Assembly (NCBI RefSeq): GCF_003997495.1
Contig: NZ_RZRU01000021.1
Location: forward strand, 1 to 64,000
Origin: Mesorhizobium sp. M7A.F.Ca.US.008.03.1.1
Lineage (GTDB): Bacteria; Pseudomonadota; Alphaproteobacteria; Rhizobiales; Rhizobiaceae
DNA: 64,000 nucleotides
Reading direction: 5' to 3'
Below are positions 25,742 to 33,752 of this stretch, one piece after another. The notes beneath the pieces are model-generated. The model saw only the letters and a list, made by a program, of their open reading frames with translations, searched no databases and had not been told where the DNA came from. Position numbers and translations under genes: made by a program. The first letter of the stretch is position 1. Each line of letters starts with the position of its first letter.

Positions 25742-26245
25742 ATGAACCGTCGCGATTTTCTTTTGAGCGGTGCCGCCGCCATCGGCGTGATCGGGGCCGC
25801 GGCAACGATACTGCGCATGGGCGATCCGCAGGCAGCACAAGCGGCCGAGACGTTCGAGATCGCCAAGACCGACGCCGAGTGGAAAGCCATCCTGTCGCCG
25901 GCCGCTTTCGACGTGCTGCGCAAGGAAGGCACTGAGTATCCCGGCACCAGCCCGCTGCTCAACGAACATCGCAAGGGCATTTTCGCCTGTGCCGGCTGCG
26001 ACCTGCCGGTCTATTCGTCCGAGACGAAATTCGATTCCGGCACCGGCTGGCCCAGCTTCTGGCAAGAGATCCCCAAGGCGATCGGCACGACCGTGGACCG
26101 GTCGCTCGGCATGACGCGCACAGAGGCACATTGCCGCCGCTGCGGCGGCCATCTCGGTCACGTCTTCGACGACGGCCCGGCGCCGACCGGCCTGCGCCAC
26201 TGCATCAACGGCGTGGCACTGACCTTCAAACCCGCCACGGCTTGA
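25742..26245 (+). CDS. msrB: Tat-exported peptide-methionine (R)-S-oxide reductase
   Basis: A 167-residue MsrB that repairs oxidised methionine. A twin-arginine signal (MNRRDFLLSGAAA) directs the folded enzyme to the periplasm. The zinc cysteines are C83/C86 (CAGC) and C131/C134 (CRRC), and the catalytic Cys154 lies in RHCINGVAL. Most MsrB enzymes are cytoplasmic, so the export signal is notable. AGGAGGAA precedes the ATG. The position after sigma, anti-sigma and FAS1 suggests a shared response to envelope oxidation. Confidence 0.92.
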   Translation: MNRRDFLLSGAAAIGVIGAAATILRMGDPQAAQAAETFEIAKTDAEWKAILSPAAFDVLRKEGTEYPGTSPLLNEHRKGIFACAGCDLPVYSSETKFDSGTGWPSFWQEIPKAIGTTVDRSLGMTRTEAHCRRCGGHLGHVFDDGPAPTGLRHCINGVALTFKPATA

Positions 26246-26263
26246 GACCATAAACTGGAATGC

Positions 26264-26296
26264 AAAAAACTCCGGGCTTGCGGCCCGGAGTTTTTT
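26264..26296. terminator. Bidirectional intrinsic terminator
   Basis: The 8-bp stem CTCCGGGC/GCCCGGAG has a 5-base loop, flanked by AAAAAA on the left and TTTTTT on the right. It can end both msrB (plus) and the emrB-type gene (minus). Confidence 0.9.
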
Positions 26297-26367
26297 GCGC
26301 GGTCAGAGCTTTTCGGGCTTGGACTGGAGGAGCTTCCCGAAACAGCTGCCGCTTACGGATCTCTTGT

Positions 26368-27960
26368 TTAATGCCCGCCGCCACCACCACCGGCCGCGGC
26401 CGGCTTGCGGATCAGCATGGTGAACAGGCCAAGCGTCGCAAACAGCACCGTCAGCATGAAGAACACGTCCATGAAGGACAGCAACGCCGCCTGCTGCTGC
26501 ACCATGCCAGACAGCTTGGAGATCGCAGCGCTTGTCGCGTCGAGGCCGGGGGTCTGCTCGAAATTGAGCGTCATGTTCTGCAGCTTGGTCTGCGCGGCTT
26601 CACTGCCCCACTGCACATGCTCGGAGAGCCTTGCGTAGTGGAAGGCATTGCGGTCGATCAGCACGGTGTTGATCAGGGCGAGGCCGACGGCACCGCCAAG
26701 GTTGCGGGTGAGGTTGAACAGGCCGGACGCATTCTTCAGCCGCTCGGGCGGCAGCGTGCCGAGCGCGATGTTGTTGATCGGAACCATGCACAGCATCATC
26801 GAACAGCCGCGCAGGATCTGCGGGATGAGCAGCTCGTAGAAATCCCAGTCGGCGGTCAGATGCGTCATCCACCAGGTGCCGGTGGCGAAACCGAAGAAGC
26901 CGACCATCATCATCAGGCGCGGGTCCATCTTGTTCGACAGGATGCCCGAAATCGGCGCAGTGAAGAACATGGCCAGGCCGCTGACGAACAGCGCCTCGCC
27001 GATCATCATCGAATCGTAGCCGCGGATGCGCCCGAGGAACACCGGATAGAGATAGGTCAGGCCGTAGAGGCCGATGCCGATGACGAAGGAAAACAGCGAG
27101 CCGAAGGCAAAGTTGATGTTGGTGAAGGCCTTCAGGTCGACGATCGGCTCCTCGGCGGTGAACACGCGCCAGAAGAACAGCACCGCGCCGATGGTCATGA
27201 CGATGGCGCAGATGAAGACGCCCTGGTCCTGCAGCCAGTCATTGTTGGGGCCTTCCTCCAGCACATATTCCATGCAGCCCAGGAAAGCCGCCATGCCGGC
27301 GAGGCCCCACCAGTCGAACTTGCTGAACAGCTTGAGGTTGGGCTTGTCGAAGTCGATCAGCGTCCAGGCCGCCGTTGTCACCAGGATGCCGGGCACGACA
27401 TTGACCAGGAACAGCCAATGCCACGACATGGCATGGCTGATATAGCCGCCGACGGTCGGGCCGATGGTCGGCGCCAGCGTCGCCACCAGGCCGATCATAG
27501 GCGAGACGACGGCGCGGCGCGAGGGCGGGAAGATGGTGAAGGCAGCGGCAAAGACGCTCGGTATCATGCCGCCGCCGATGAAGCCCTGGACGGCGCGGTA
27601 GACGATCATCTGGTCGATGTTGGTGGCGGTCGCCGCCAGCGCACTGGCCGCGGTGAAGCCTGCCGCCGAGATCGTGAACAGCACGCGCGTCGACAGCATC
27701 CGGCTGAGGAAGCCCGACAGCGGGATCATCACCACTTCGGCGATCAGATAGGCGGTCTGCACCCACGGGATTTCGTCGGAGCTGGCGCTCAGGCCGGCCT
27801 GTATCTCGGCCAGCGAGGCGGAGACGATCTGGATGTCCAGGATGGCCATGAACATGCCGAACACCATCGCCAGGAAGGCGATGACGCGCCGCGTCGAGAT
27901 GGTGTCAGGCACAGCCGGCCTCGCCGGCGGTGCTCCTGCTGTCAGGGTTGCGGTTGCCAT
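26368..27960 (-). CDS. EmrB-type MFS drug exporter (DHA2 family)
   Basis: A 530-residue transporter with 14 predicted membrane segments and the DHA2 signature near residue 40 (FMAILDIQIVSASLAEI) and GPTVGGYI in motif C. It pairs with the membrane-fusion protein encoded just upstream (21 bp gap) to make an EmrAB-type tripartite pump for hydrophobic drugs. The C-terminus ends in a Gly/His tail. Control is by the divergent TetR regulator. Confidence 0.9.
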   Translation of the reverse strand: MATATLTAGAPPARPAVPDTISTRRVIAFLAMVFGMFMAILDIQIVSASLAEIQAGLSASSDEIPWVQTAYLIAEVVMIPLSGFLSRMLSTRVLFTISAAGFTAASALAATATNIDQMIVYRAVQGFIGGGMIPSVFAAAFTIFPPSRRAVVSPMIGLVATLAPTIGPTVGGYISHAMSWHWLFLVNVVPGILVTTAAWTLIDFDKPNLKLFSKFDWWGLAGMAAFLGCMEYVLEEGPNNDWLQDQGVFICAIVMTIGAVLFFWRVFTAEEPIVDLKAFTNINFAFGSLFSFVIGIGLYGLTYLYPVFLGRIRGYDSMMIGEALFVSGLAMFFTAPISGILSNKMDPRLMMMVGFFGFATGTWWMTHLTADWDFYELLIPQILRGCSMMLCMVPINNIALGTLPPERLKNASGLFNLTRNLGGAVGLALINTVLIDRNAFHYARLSEHVQWGSEAAQTKLQNMTLNFEQTPGLDATSAAISKLSGMVQQQAALLSFMDVFFMLTVLFATLGLFTMLIRKPAAAGGGGGGH

Positions 27961-27981
27961 GGCATTGCTCCCGGCCGCCGC

Positions 27982-29178
27982 TCAGTTCGCGGCCACTGAG
28001 CCCGACCCGGATGGGGCGGTGCGGCTGTCGACGGCGACGATGACGCTCAGGCCGGCGCGCAGCTTGCCGCTCTTCAGCACATCTGCCGGCACATCGATGC
28101 GGACCGGAACGCGCTGCACGACCTTGGTGAAGTTGCCGGTAGCATTTTCGGGCGGCAGCAGCGAGAACACGGCACCCGAAGCCGGCGCCAGCGACGAGAC
28201 GGTTCCCTCGAAGTCCTGGCCGTCGGTCGCATCGACCGAGATCTTGACCTTCTCGCCGGGAACCAGCCGGGCAAGCTGCGTCTCCTTGAAGTTGGCGATG
28301 ATGTAGAGCTTGTCCATCGGCACGATGACGGCGAGCTTCTGGCCGGGGCTGACGAGGTCGCCCTGTTCGACCGAGCGGTTGCCGACGATACCGTCATAAG
28401 GCGCCTTGAGCACGGTGAAGGAAAGATCGCGCAGCGCCTTGTCATGGCTGAGCTGCAGGGACGCCAGCGTGCTCGCCGATTCCGCGCGTTGCGCCTGCAG
28501 CACGCCGATATTGGCCTGCGCGGCGGCAATCTGTGCGTCGGCGCCGACAAGGGCGGCATCGGCCTGCTGGACCGCGGTCTGGGCGTCGTCCAGCTGCGCC
28601 TGCGTGCCGACATGCGTCTTGAGCAGCTGCGAGGCGCGCGCCTCGACCTTGGCTGCATTGTCGGCCGCGGCCTGGTCGGCGACCTTCTGCGCCTGGGCCT
28701 GCTGCAGCGAGGCGCGGGCTGCGTCGGTCTGGGCGTCGATACGGTCGAGCGTCTTGCTCAAGGTGGCGATCTGCGCCTCGGCCTGGGCCACGGCAATCTT
28801 GTAATCGCCGTCATCGACGACGAGCAGCGGATCGCCGGCCTTGACCGACTGGTTCTCGCTGACCTTGACCTGATCGACATAGCCGGAAATCTTGGGCGAG
28901 ATGAACGCCATGTCGGCCTGGACATAGGCGTCGTCCGTCGAGATCATGAAGCGGCCCGTGGTCCAGTAATCGTAACCATACCAGGCGCCGGCGCCCAGCA
29001 AGGCAACGCCGATAATCGGCAGCAGAAAGGAGCGCACCGAGCGCTTCTTCTTGACCGGAGCCTCTGCCGGCGGCGACGAGACGGGCTGGACAGGCATATC
29101 CGGCGCTTCCGTCGCGGGCGCGACCTTGGCGTTTGGGAAGGGACGGACTTCAGCTGTGGTCGGCGCGTTCGAGGACAT
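27982..29178 (-). CDS. EmrA-type membrane fusion protein (HlyD family)
   Basis: A 398-residue periplasmic adaptor: cytoplasmic N-terminus, one membrane segment (about residues 50-67), a biotinyl-lipoyl-like half-motif (DDAYVQADMAFISPKISGYV), a long Ala/Gln-rich coiled-coil hairpin (about 130-255) and a beta-barrel domain. It is cotranscribed with the EmrB-type transporter and links it to an outer-membrane channel that is not encoded here. Confidence 0.9.
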   Translation of the reverse strand: MSSNAPTTAEVRPFPNAKVAPATEAPDMPVQPVSSPPAEAPVKKKRSVRSFLLPIIGVALLGAGAWYGYDYWTTGRFMISTDDAYVQADMAFISPKISGYVDQVKVSENQSVKAGDPLLVVDDGDYKIAVAQAEAQIATLSKTLDRIDAQTDAARASLQQAQAQKVADQAAADNAAKVEARASQLLKTHVGTQAQLDDAQTAVQQADAALVGADAQIAAAQANIGVLQAQRAESASTLASLQLSHDKALRDLSFTVLKAPYDGIVGNRSVEQGDLVSPGQKLAVIVPMDKLYIIANFKETQLARLVPGEKVKISVDATDGQDFEGTVSSLAPASGAVFSLLPPENATGNFTKVVQRVPVRIDVPADVLKSGKLRAGLSVIVAVDSRTAPSGSGSVAAN

Positions 29179-29208
29179 GACATCTCTCTAAAGTTATAAT
29201 ATGATACT

Positions 29209-29224
29209 GAACCGTTCGGTTCGA
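29209..29224. promoter_or_regulatory. TetR operator 1 (emrA side)
   Basis: GAACCG-TT-CGGTTC followed by GA: a perfect 6-bp palindrome about 30 bp before emrA. It shares the core GAACC/GGTTC with operator 2. TATAAT-like sequence (minus strand, about 29195-29202) lies next to it, so binding should block the pump operon promoter. Confidence 0.7.
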
Positions 29225-29232
29225 TCCGGCCG

Positions 29233-29261
29233 TTGACATAGCGCGTAAAGAGGACCATATC
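29233..29261 (+). promoter_or_regulatory. Promoter of the tetR gene
   Basis: TTGACA at 29233-29238 and CATATC at 29256-29261 are separated by 17 bp. Operator 2 begins nine bases downstream, at the expected transcription start, which explains autorepression. Confidence 0.6.
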
Positions 29262-29269
29262 AAGGGCAA

Positions 29270-29287
29270 TCGAACCGCTTGGTTCGA
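29270..29287. promoter_or_regulatory. TetR operator 2 (tetR side)
   Basis: TCGAACC-GCTT-GGTTCGA is a perfect 7-bp palindrome, 23 bases before the tetR start. Together with operator 1 it frames the divergent promoters. Confidence 0.7.
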
Positions 29288-29310
29288 ATTATTTCCGAGG
29301 TGTGACTTTC

Positions 29311-30045
29311 ATGGCCGAGACTCCGCCCAATGTAGAAAACGAGTCGTGCGACGACCTGTTGGAAAGCTTGCGCCGTGGCCGCCCGGCCGCGGGGCAGGAT
29401 CCGGTCAAGCGCAGCCAGATCATCGACGGCGCCCGTCGTGTCTTCATCGACAAGGGCTTCGAAGCCGCCTCGATGAACGACATCACCCGCGAGGCCGGTG
29501 TCTCCAAGGGTACGATCTACGTCTACTTCGCCAACAAGGAAGAGCTGTTCGAAGCGCTGATCGAGGAAGAGCGCGGCACCATCTTCAAGAACATGTATGA
29601 CGTGCTGGACAAATCCGACAACCTGCGCGAGACGCTGGTGAAGTTCGGCAAGGTGCTGGCCCTCAAGATCACGTCGGCCAAGGTGATCCAGGCGCAGCGC
29701 ACGGTGATCGGCGCATCCGACCGGATACCCGACATGGGCGCGCGGTTTTACGAACGCGGTCCCAAGCGTGGCCACGACAAGGTCGCGGCGTTTCTCAATG
29801 CCGCCATCGAGCGCGACCTGCTGCGCATCGACGACGTCGATCTTGCCGCCTATCAGTTCACCGAACTGTGCCTGGCCGGTCTGTTCCGCCAGTGCATCTT
29901 CGCCTATCGCACGAAAGCCCCGACCCAGGACGAGATCGACCGCATCGTCAGGTCAGGCGTCAGCATGTTCCTGAAGGCATACGGCACCGAAAGGCTTGTG
30001 GCGGAAGAAGGCCATCAGACGATTGCTGTCGAGGCCAAGCCCTAG
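29311..30045 (+). CDS. TetR family repressor of the EmrAB-type pump
   Basis: A 244-residue TetR regulator. The helix-turn-helix is at about residues 50-72 (MNDITREAGVSKGTIYVYFANKEELF), followed by a ligand-binding helical domain. The first 30 residues are an acidic extension. It is divergent from the emrA/emrB-type genes, and two matching palindromes lie between them. The ATG at 29311 is preferred over a GTG at 29302. Confidence 0.9.
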   Translation: MAETPPNVENESCDDLLESLRRGRPAAGQDPVKRSQIIDGARRVFIDKGFEAASMNDITREAGVSKGTIYVYFANKEELFEALIEEERGTIFKNMYDVLDKSDNLRETLVKFGKVLALKITSAKVIQAQRTVIGASDRIPDMGARFYERGPKRGHDKVAAFLNAAIERDLLRIDDVDLAAYQFTELCLAGLFRQCIFAYRTKAPTQDEIDRIVRSGVSMFLKAYGTERLVAEEGHQTIAVEAKP

Positions 30046-30090
30046 GCCATGCTCTGCCCTAGCTAGACCGTGCTCTAAGGTGTGGATGCT

Positions 30091-30750
30091 TTAGCCGCCA
30101 TTCGCCGCGAGCACGATCGCGGCCTGCAATTCCTGAAGGCCCTCGGCCTTTTCAGAAGAGGTGGCCAGCACGAATGGGAACGCCGCCGGCCGCTTCTTGA
30201 TCTTTGCCAGCGTCTCCTCGATCAGCCGCGGCACGCCGGCGGTCTTGATCTTGTCGGTCTTGGTCAGCACGATCTGGTAGGACACCGCCGCCTTGTCGAG
30301 CAACGACAGCACTTCATCGTCCTTGGCCTTGATGCCGTGGCGGGCGTCGATCAGCACATAGACACGCTTCAGCGTGACGCGGCCCTTGAGATAGTCGAAG
30401 ACCAGCTTGGTCCACTCGTCGACTTTCTCCTTCGGCGCGGTGGCGTAGCCGTAGCCCGGCATGTCGACCAGCGCCAAGGGCGGCAGGTCGGCGCCCTCAC
30501 CCGAAAATCCGTCCGGCACGAAATAGTTGAGCTCCTGCGTGCGCCCCGGCGTGTTGGAGGTGCGCGCCAGCCCCTTCTGGTTGACCAGCGCGTTGATCAG
30601 CGACGACTTGCCGACATTCGAGCGGCCGGCAAAGGCGATTTCCGGCGGCCCTTCCGGCGGCAGGAATTTCATGGCCGGCACGCCGCGGATGAAGATCCAC
30701 CCGCGCGTGAACAGTTCGGTGCCGATTATGCTGCTGTTCAGAGCGTTCAA
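30091..30750 (-). CDS. engB: Ribosome-biogenesis GTPase EngB (YihA/YsxC)
   Basis: A 219-residue essential GTPase acting in 50S subunit assembly. G1 GRSNVGKSS (about residues 43-51), G3 DMPGYGYA and G4 TKTD are present. No ATG lies near the expected start; the best is TTG at 30750, with GGAGG seven bases upstream, overlapping the stop of the acetyltransferase gene as TTGA. Thus engB translation appears coupled to an accessory gene. A frame open to 30834 is not family-like beyond this point. Confidence 0.88.
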   Translation of the reverse strand: MNALNSSIIGTELFTRGWIFIRGVPAMKFLPPEGPPEIAFAGRSNVGKSSLINALVNQKGLARTSNTPGRTQELNYFVPDGFSGEGADLPPLALVDMPGYGYATAPKEKVDEWTKLVFDYLKGRVTLKRVYVLIDARHGIKAKDDEVLSLLDKAAVSYQIVLTKTDKIKTAGVPRLIEETLAKIKKRPAAFPFVLATSSEKAEGLQELQAAIVLAANGG

Positions 30751-31385
30751 GCTGCTGCCTCCAGAAGAGAGATATTGGCACCCCGGATAGCATCGAGGTT
30801 GCGGCTGACCTTGTCCACCGGCCAGTCCCACCACGCCACCGCCAGCAGCCGCCTGATTGTCCGGTCGTCGAAACGCATCTTTACCACCTTGGCCGCGTTG
30901 CCGGCGACAATCGCATAGGGCGGCACGTCATGTGTCACCACCGACTTCGCAGCGATGATGGCGCCGTGGCCGATTTCCACGCCGGGCAGGATCACCGCCT
31001 CCATGCCGATCCAGACGTCGTTGCCCACGATTGTGTCGCCGCGCACTTCCCTGGACCATGTCGCCGGGTCAAAGCCCTTTTCCCAACCATGGCCGAAAAT
31101 ATTGAACGGGTAGGTCGAAAAGCCGGACATGGCGTGGTTGGCGCCGTTCATGACGAAGCGCGCGCCCTCGGCGATGGCGCAGAACCTGCCGATGATCAGC
31201 TTGTCGCCTATGAACGGATAATGATGCAGGACGCATTTCTCGGCGAATTTGTCCGGCCCGTCCGGATCGTCATAGTAGGTGAAGTCGCCGATCTCGATGT
31301 TCGGCGCGTTCACCAGCCCCTTGAGGAAGCCGACGCGGGTATGCATCGGGATCGGGTGCTTGATGTCTGGGTTGGGTCCGTCCAT
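30747..31385 (-). CDS. Vat/CatB-type O-acetyltransferase
   Basis: A 212-residue hexapeptide-repeat acetyltransferase of the xenobiotic acetyltransferase group. The trimer-forming repeats run through GDKLIIGRFCAIAEGARFVMNG and NDVWIGMEAVILPGVEIGHGAIIAAKSVV, and the catalytic His lies in NGANHAMSG. Homologues acetylate streptogramin A or chloramphenicol; chromosomal ones often have unknown substrates. The stop overlaps the engB start. An upstream start at 31421 is also possible. Confidence 0.85.
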   Translation of the reverse strand: MDGPNPDIKHPIPMHTRVGFLKGLVNAPNIEIGDFTYYDDPDGPDKFAEKCVLHHYPFIGDKLIIGRFCAIAEGARFVMNGANHAMSGFSTYPFNIFGHGWEKGFDPATWSREVRGDTIVGNDVWIGMEAVILPGVEIGHGAIIAAKSVVTHDVPPYAIVAGNAAKVVKMRFDDRTIRRLLAVAWWDWPVDKVSRNLDAIRGANISLLEAAA

Positions 31386-31509
31386 GTCGAAATCCGTCAG
31401 AGAAATGGCCGCCAGGCGCATCCGAAACTCGAACGCGCCCGTTCAAAATAGCGTGATCCGCCCTATAGCACCAATCGGGCGACGAGCGAGCTTTCCTTGA
31501 CGGCCTTGC

Positions 31510-31823
31510 TCATTTGCTGCCGCGGCAAATCACGATCGGATCAGACAGCGCACTGTCGAAATCGCTGCCCTGATAGACGGCGACATTCGCGGCGCCGGGC
31601 GGCAGCATGAAGCTGCCTTCGAGGATTTTCTGTTCGCCGGCCGGCATGTGGAGAGCCCAGCTATAGGTGCAAAACCGAGGCGACGCCTGGGGTTCGACGT
31701 GGCTGCAGTTCAATTGCGCGCCACCCAGCATGGCGGCGCCGCCGCAGCTGACGGCGTCCTTTGCGAGCGCAATGCCGGCCATCCCGCAATGGCCGCCACG
31801 GTCGCGATCTTCAGCCAATTCAT
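31510..31823 (-). pseudogene. Small exported protein with an apparent frameshift
   Basis: Read from the ATG at 31823, the frame encodes a signal-peptide start (MNWLKIATVAAIAG). The downstream frame, shifted by one, continues as MAGIALAKDAVSCGG and about 75 more residues to the stop at 31510. Adding one base to the GGG run at about 31783-31785 (CCC on plus) would join them into a plausible exported protein of about 103 residues with several cysteines. It may be a real mutation or a sequencing error. I do not recognise the family. Confidence 0.5.
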
Positions 31824-32002
31824 CCTCGTATCCTCGCCCCGGCAACGGCCTGCTACCTGAGCCTTTTTGTGGGTCGCAGCCCATATGTCATTTTTCCAGG
31901 CGGGCTTAATCCGTCTTGCGCACCGCGTCCAGCGGGATTATGTGCATGATGATAATAAGCATGCTCACTAAAAAGTCTCGCCGAACAACCCCAGTACCTC
32001 CC

Positions 32003-32467
32003 ATGCCATCGTCACCCAACATCAGCTTCGTGCTGCACGATGTCGCGCGCCTGCTTCGAAAGCGGTTCGAGCAGAGGTCGCGGGCATCGGGGCTGGCCCG
32101 CGCCCAGTGGCAGGTGCTGGCCTATCTCTGCCTGCATGAAGGCATCCACCAGAGCAAGCTGGCCGATCTTATCGAGATCACGCCGATCACGCTCGCCCGG
32201 CTGCTCGACAAGATGGAGGCAAGCGGCTTCATCGAGCGCCGGCCCAATCCCGCTGACCCCCGGGCATGGCTGCTCTACCTGAAGCCGCATGCCCATCCGC
32301 TCATCGAAATCATGCGCAGCAATGGGCAGAAGACGCGTGACGAGGCCTTCGTCGGCCTTCCCACGGATGCGCAACCGCATCTGCTGCAAACCCCATCCCT
32401 CATCAAATCCAATCTGCTCGCGGCTTGCGCCCAACCTGCCGCCGACCGGGAGAAAACACATGGCTGA
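32003..32467 (+). CDS. MarR family regulator of the second pump
   Basis: A 154-residue MarR protein: winged helix at about residues 45-90 (QSKLADLIEITPITLARLLDKMEASGFIERRPNPADPRAW). It overlaps the next pump gene by 8 bp, so regulator, fusion protein and transporter form one operon, unlike the divergent TetR system at 26-30 kb. A weak palindrome (GCATG/CATGC, 31944-31964) upstream may be its operator. Starts further up to 31916 are open; none has a good ribosome site. Confidence 0.85.
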   Translation: MPSSPNISFVLHDVARLLRKRFEQRSRASGLARAQWQVLAYLCLHEGIHQSKLADLIEITPITLARLLDKMEASGFIERRPNPADPRAWLLYLKPHAHPLIEIMRSNGQKTRDEAFVGLPTDAQPHLLQTPSLIKSNLLAACAQPAADREKTHG

Positions 32468-33752
32468 ATCAACCTCACCAAAGAAGCCTGTCGAAGAAGA
32501 CGGATCCGCCGCCGACCGGGCGCGCGACCAGGTCATCCGACTGGACAGCGAACGCGAGCAAAGGCGAGCCAGCACCGTCATCGACAATGGCGAGCTCGAA
32601 GCACCGGTCGCCCTGGAGCCGGCGGCGCTCGAGGCTCCGTCCAAGGAGCCACGCCAGGCCGGGGTTGCGGAGGCGCCTCCGGCGCCGGTCAAGCCCAAGC
32701 GCGGCCGGGCACGGCCGATCCTGTTTGCCCTGCTTCCGGTCGCGCTGGTCGTCGGCGGCTATTACTACGTCATCGGCGGTCAGGTCATGACATCCGACAA
32801 TGCCTACATCCAGGCGCAGTCGCTCGGCGTTTCCACCGATGTCTCCGGCACTGTGTCCGAGATCGACGTGCACGAGAACGAGGCGGTGAAGAAGGACCAG
32901 GTGCTTTTCCGGCTGCGGCCGGCCTCTTTCGAAACTGCTCTTGCCGCCGCCCAGGCGCAGCTCGGCACGGTGCGCAATCAGGTGCTGACCCTGCAGGCGA
33001 GCTACCAGCAGTCGCAGGCGCTGATCGAGGAGGCGCAGGCCGACATTCCCTATTATGAGGCCGCTTTCCAGCGCCAGCAGGATCTGCTCAAGACCTCCAC
33101 CTCTTCCAAGGCGACCTTCGACAGCGCCCAGCACGACCTCGTCGCCGCCCGCCAGAAAGTGTCCGTTGCCCAAGCGCAGGCACAGGCGACGCTTGCCCAG
33201 CTCGGCGGCGACGCCAGCCAGCCGCTGGAGAAGAACCCGTTCTACCTTCAGGCGCAGTCGGCGGTCGACGACGCCCAGCGCAACCTTACCGATTCCATCG
33301 TCAAGGCGCCGTTCGACGGCATCGTCACCAATGTCGACGCGCTTCAGGTCGGCAAGTACCTGCCGGCTTCGCAGCCGGCGTTCAGCCTGATTTCGGCGAC
33401 CGATCTGTGGATCGCTGCGGAGCCGAAGGAAACCGAACTGACCTATGTGCGGCCGGGACAGACAGCGACGATCAGCGTCGACAGCTACCCCGGTGCCGTC
33501 TGGCACGGCACGGTCGCCTCGATCAGCCCGGCGTCATCGTCGAGCTTCTCGCTGCTTCCGGCGCAGAACACCACCGGCAACTGGGTCAAGGTCGTGCAGC
33601 GCATTCCGATGCGCGTGACGGTGGACGATCTCCAGGGCAAGCCGCCACTGCGTGGCGGGATGAGCGTCGTGGTCGGCATCGATACCGGCCATGCGCGCGG
33701 CCTGCCGGACTTCGTGACGGACGTCCTCGGCCGGTTCGGACAAAAGTCATGA
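32460..33752 (+). CDS. EmrA-type membrane fusion protein, second pump
   Basis: A 430-residue HlyD-family adaptor. A long charged cytoplasmic stretch (residues 1-80) precedes one membrane segment (RPILFALLPVALVVGGYYYV), then the lipoyl-like half-motif (DNAYIQAQSLGVSTDVSGTV), a coiled-coil hairpin and beta barrel. The stop overlaps the transporter start (ATGA). Confidence 0.9.
   Translation: MAESTSPKKPVEEDGSAADRARDQVIRLDSEREQRRASTVIDNGELEAPVALEPAALEAPSKEPRQAGVAEAPPAPVKPKRGRARPILFALLPVALVVGGYYYVIGGQVMTSDNAYIQAQSLGVSTDVSGTVSEIDVHENEAVKKDQVLFRLRPASFETALAAAQAQLGTVRNQVLTLQASYQQSQALIEEAQADIPYYEAAFQRQQDLLKTSTSSKATFDSAQHDLVAARQKVSVAQAQAQATLAQLGGDASQPLEKNPFYLQAQSAVDDAQRNLTDSIVKAPFDGIVTNVDALQVGKYLPASQPAFSLISATDLWIAAEPKETELTYVRPGQTATISVDSYPGAVWHGTVASISPASSSSFSLLPAQNTTGNWVKVVQRIPMRVTVDDLQGKPPLRGGMSVVVGIDTGHARGLPDFVTDVLGRFGQKS

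Noticed and set aside
26260..27999. A 579-codon open frame on the plus strand opposite the EmrB-type gene
   Set aside because: The translation is low-complexity His/Arg/Asp/Gln-rich shadow sequence of a GC-rich gene. The minus strand has a clear 14-segment transporter.
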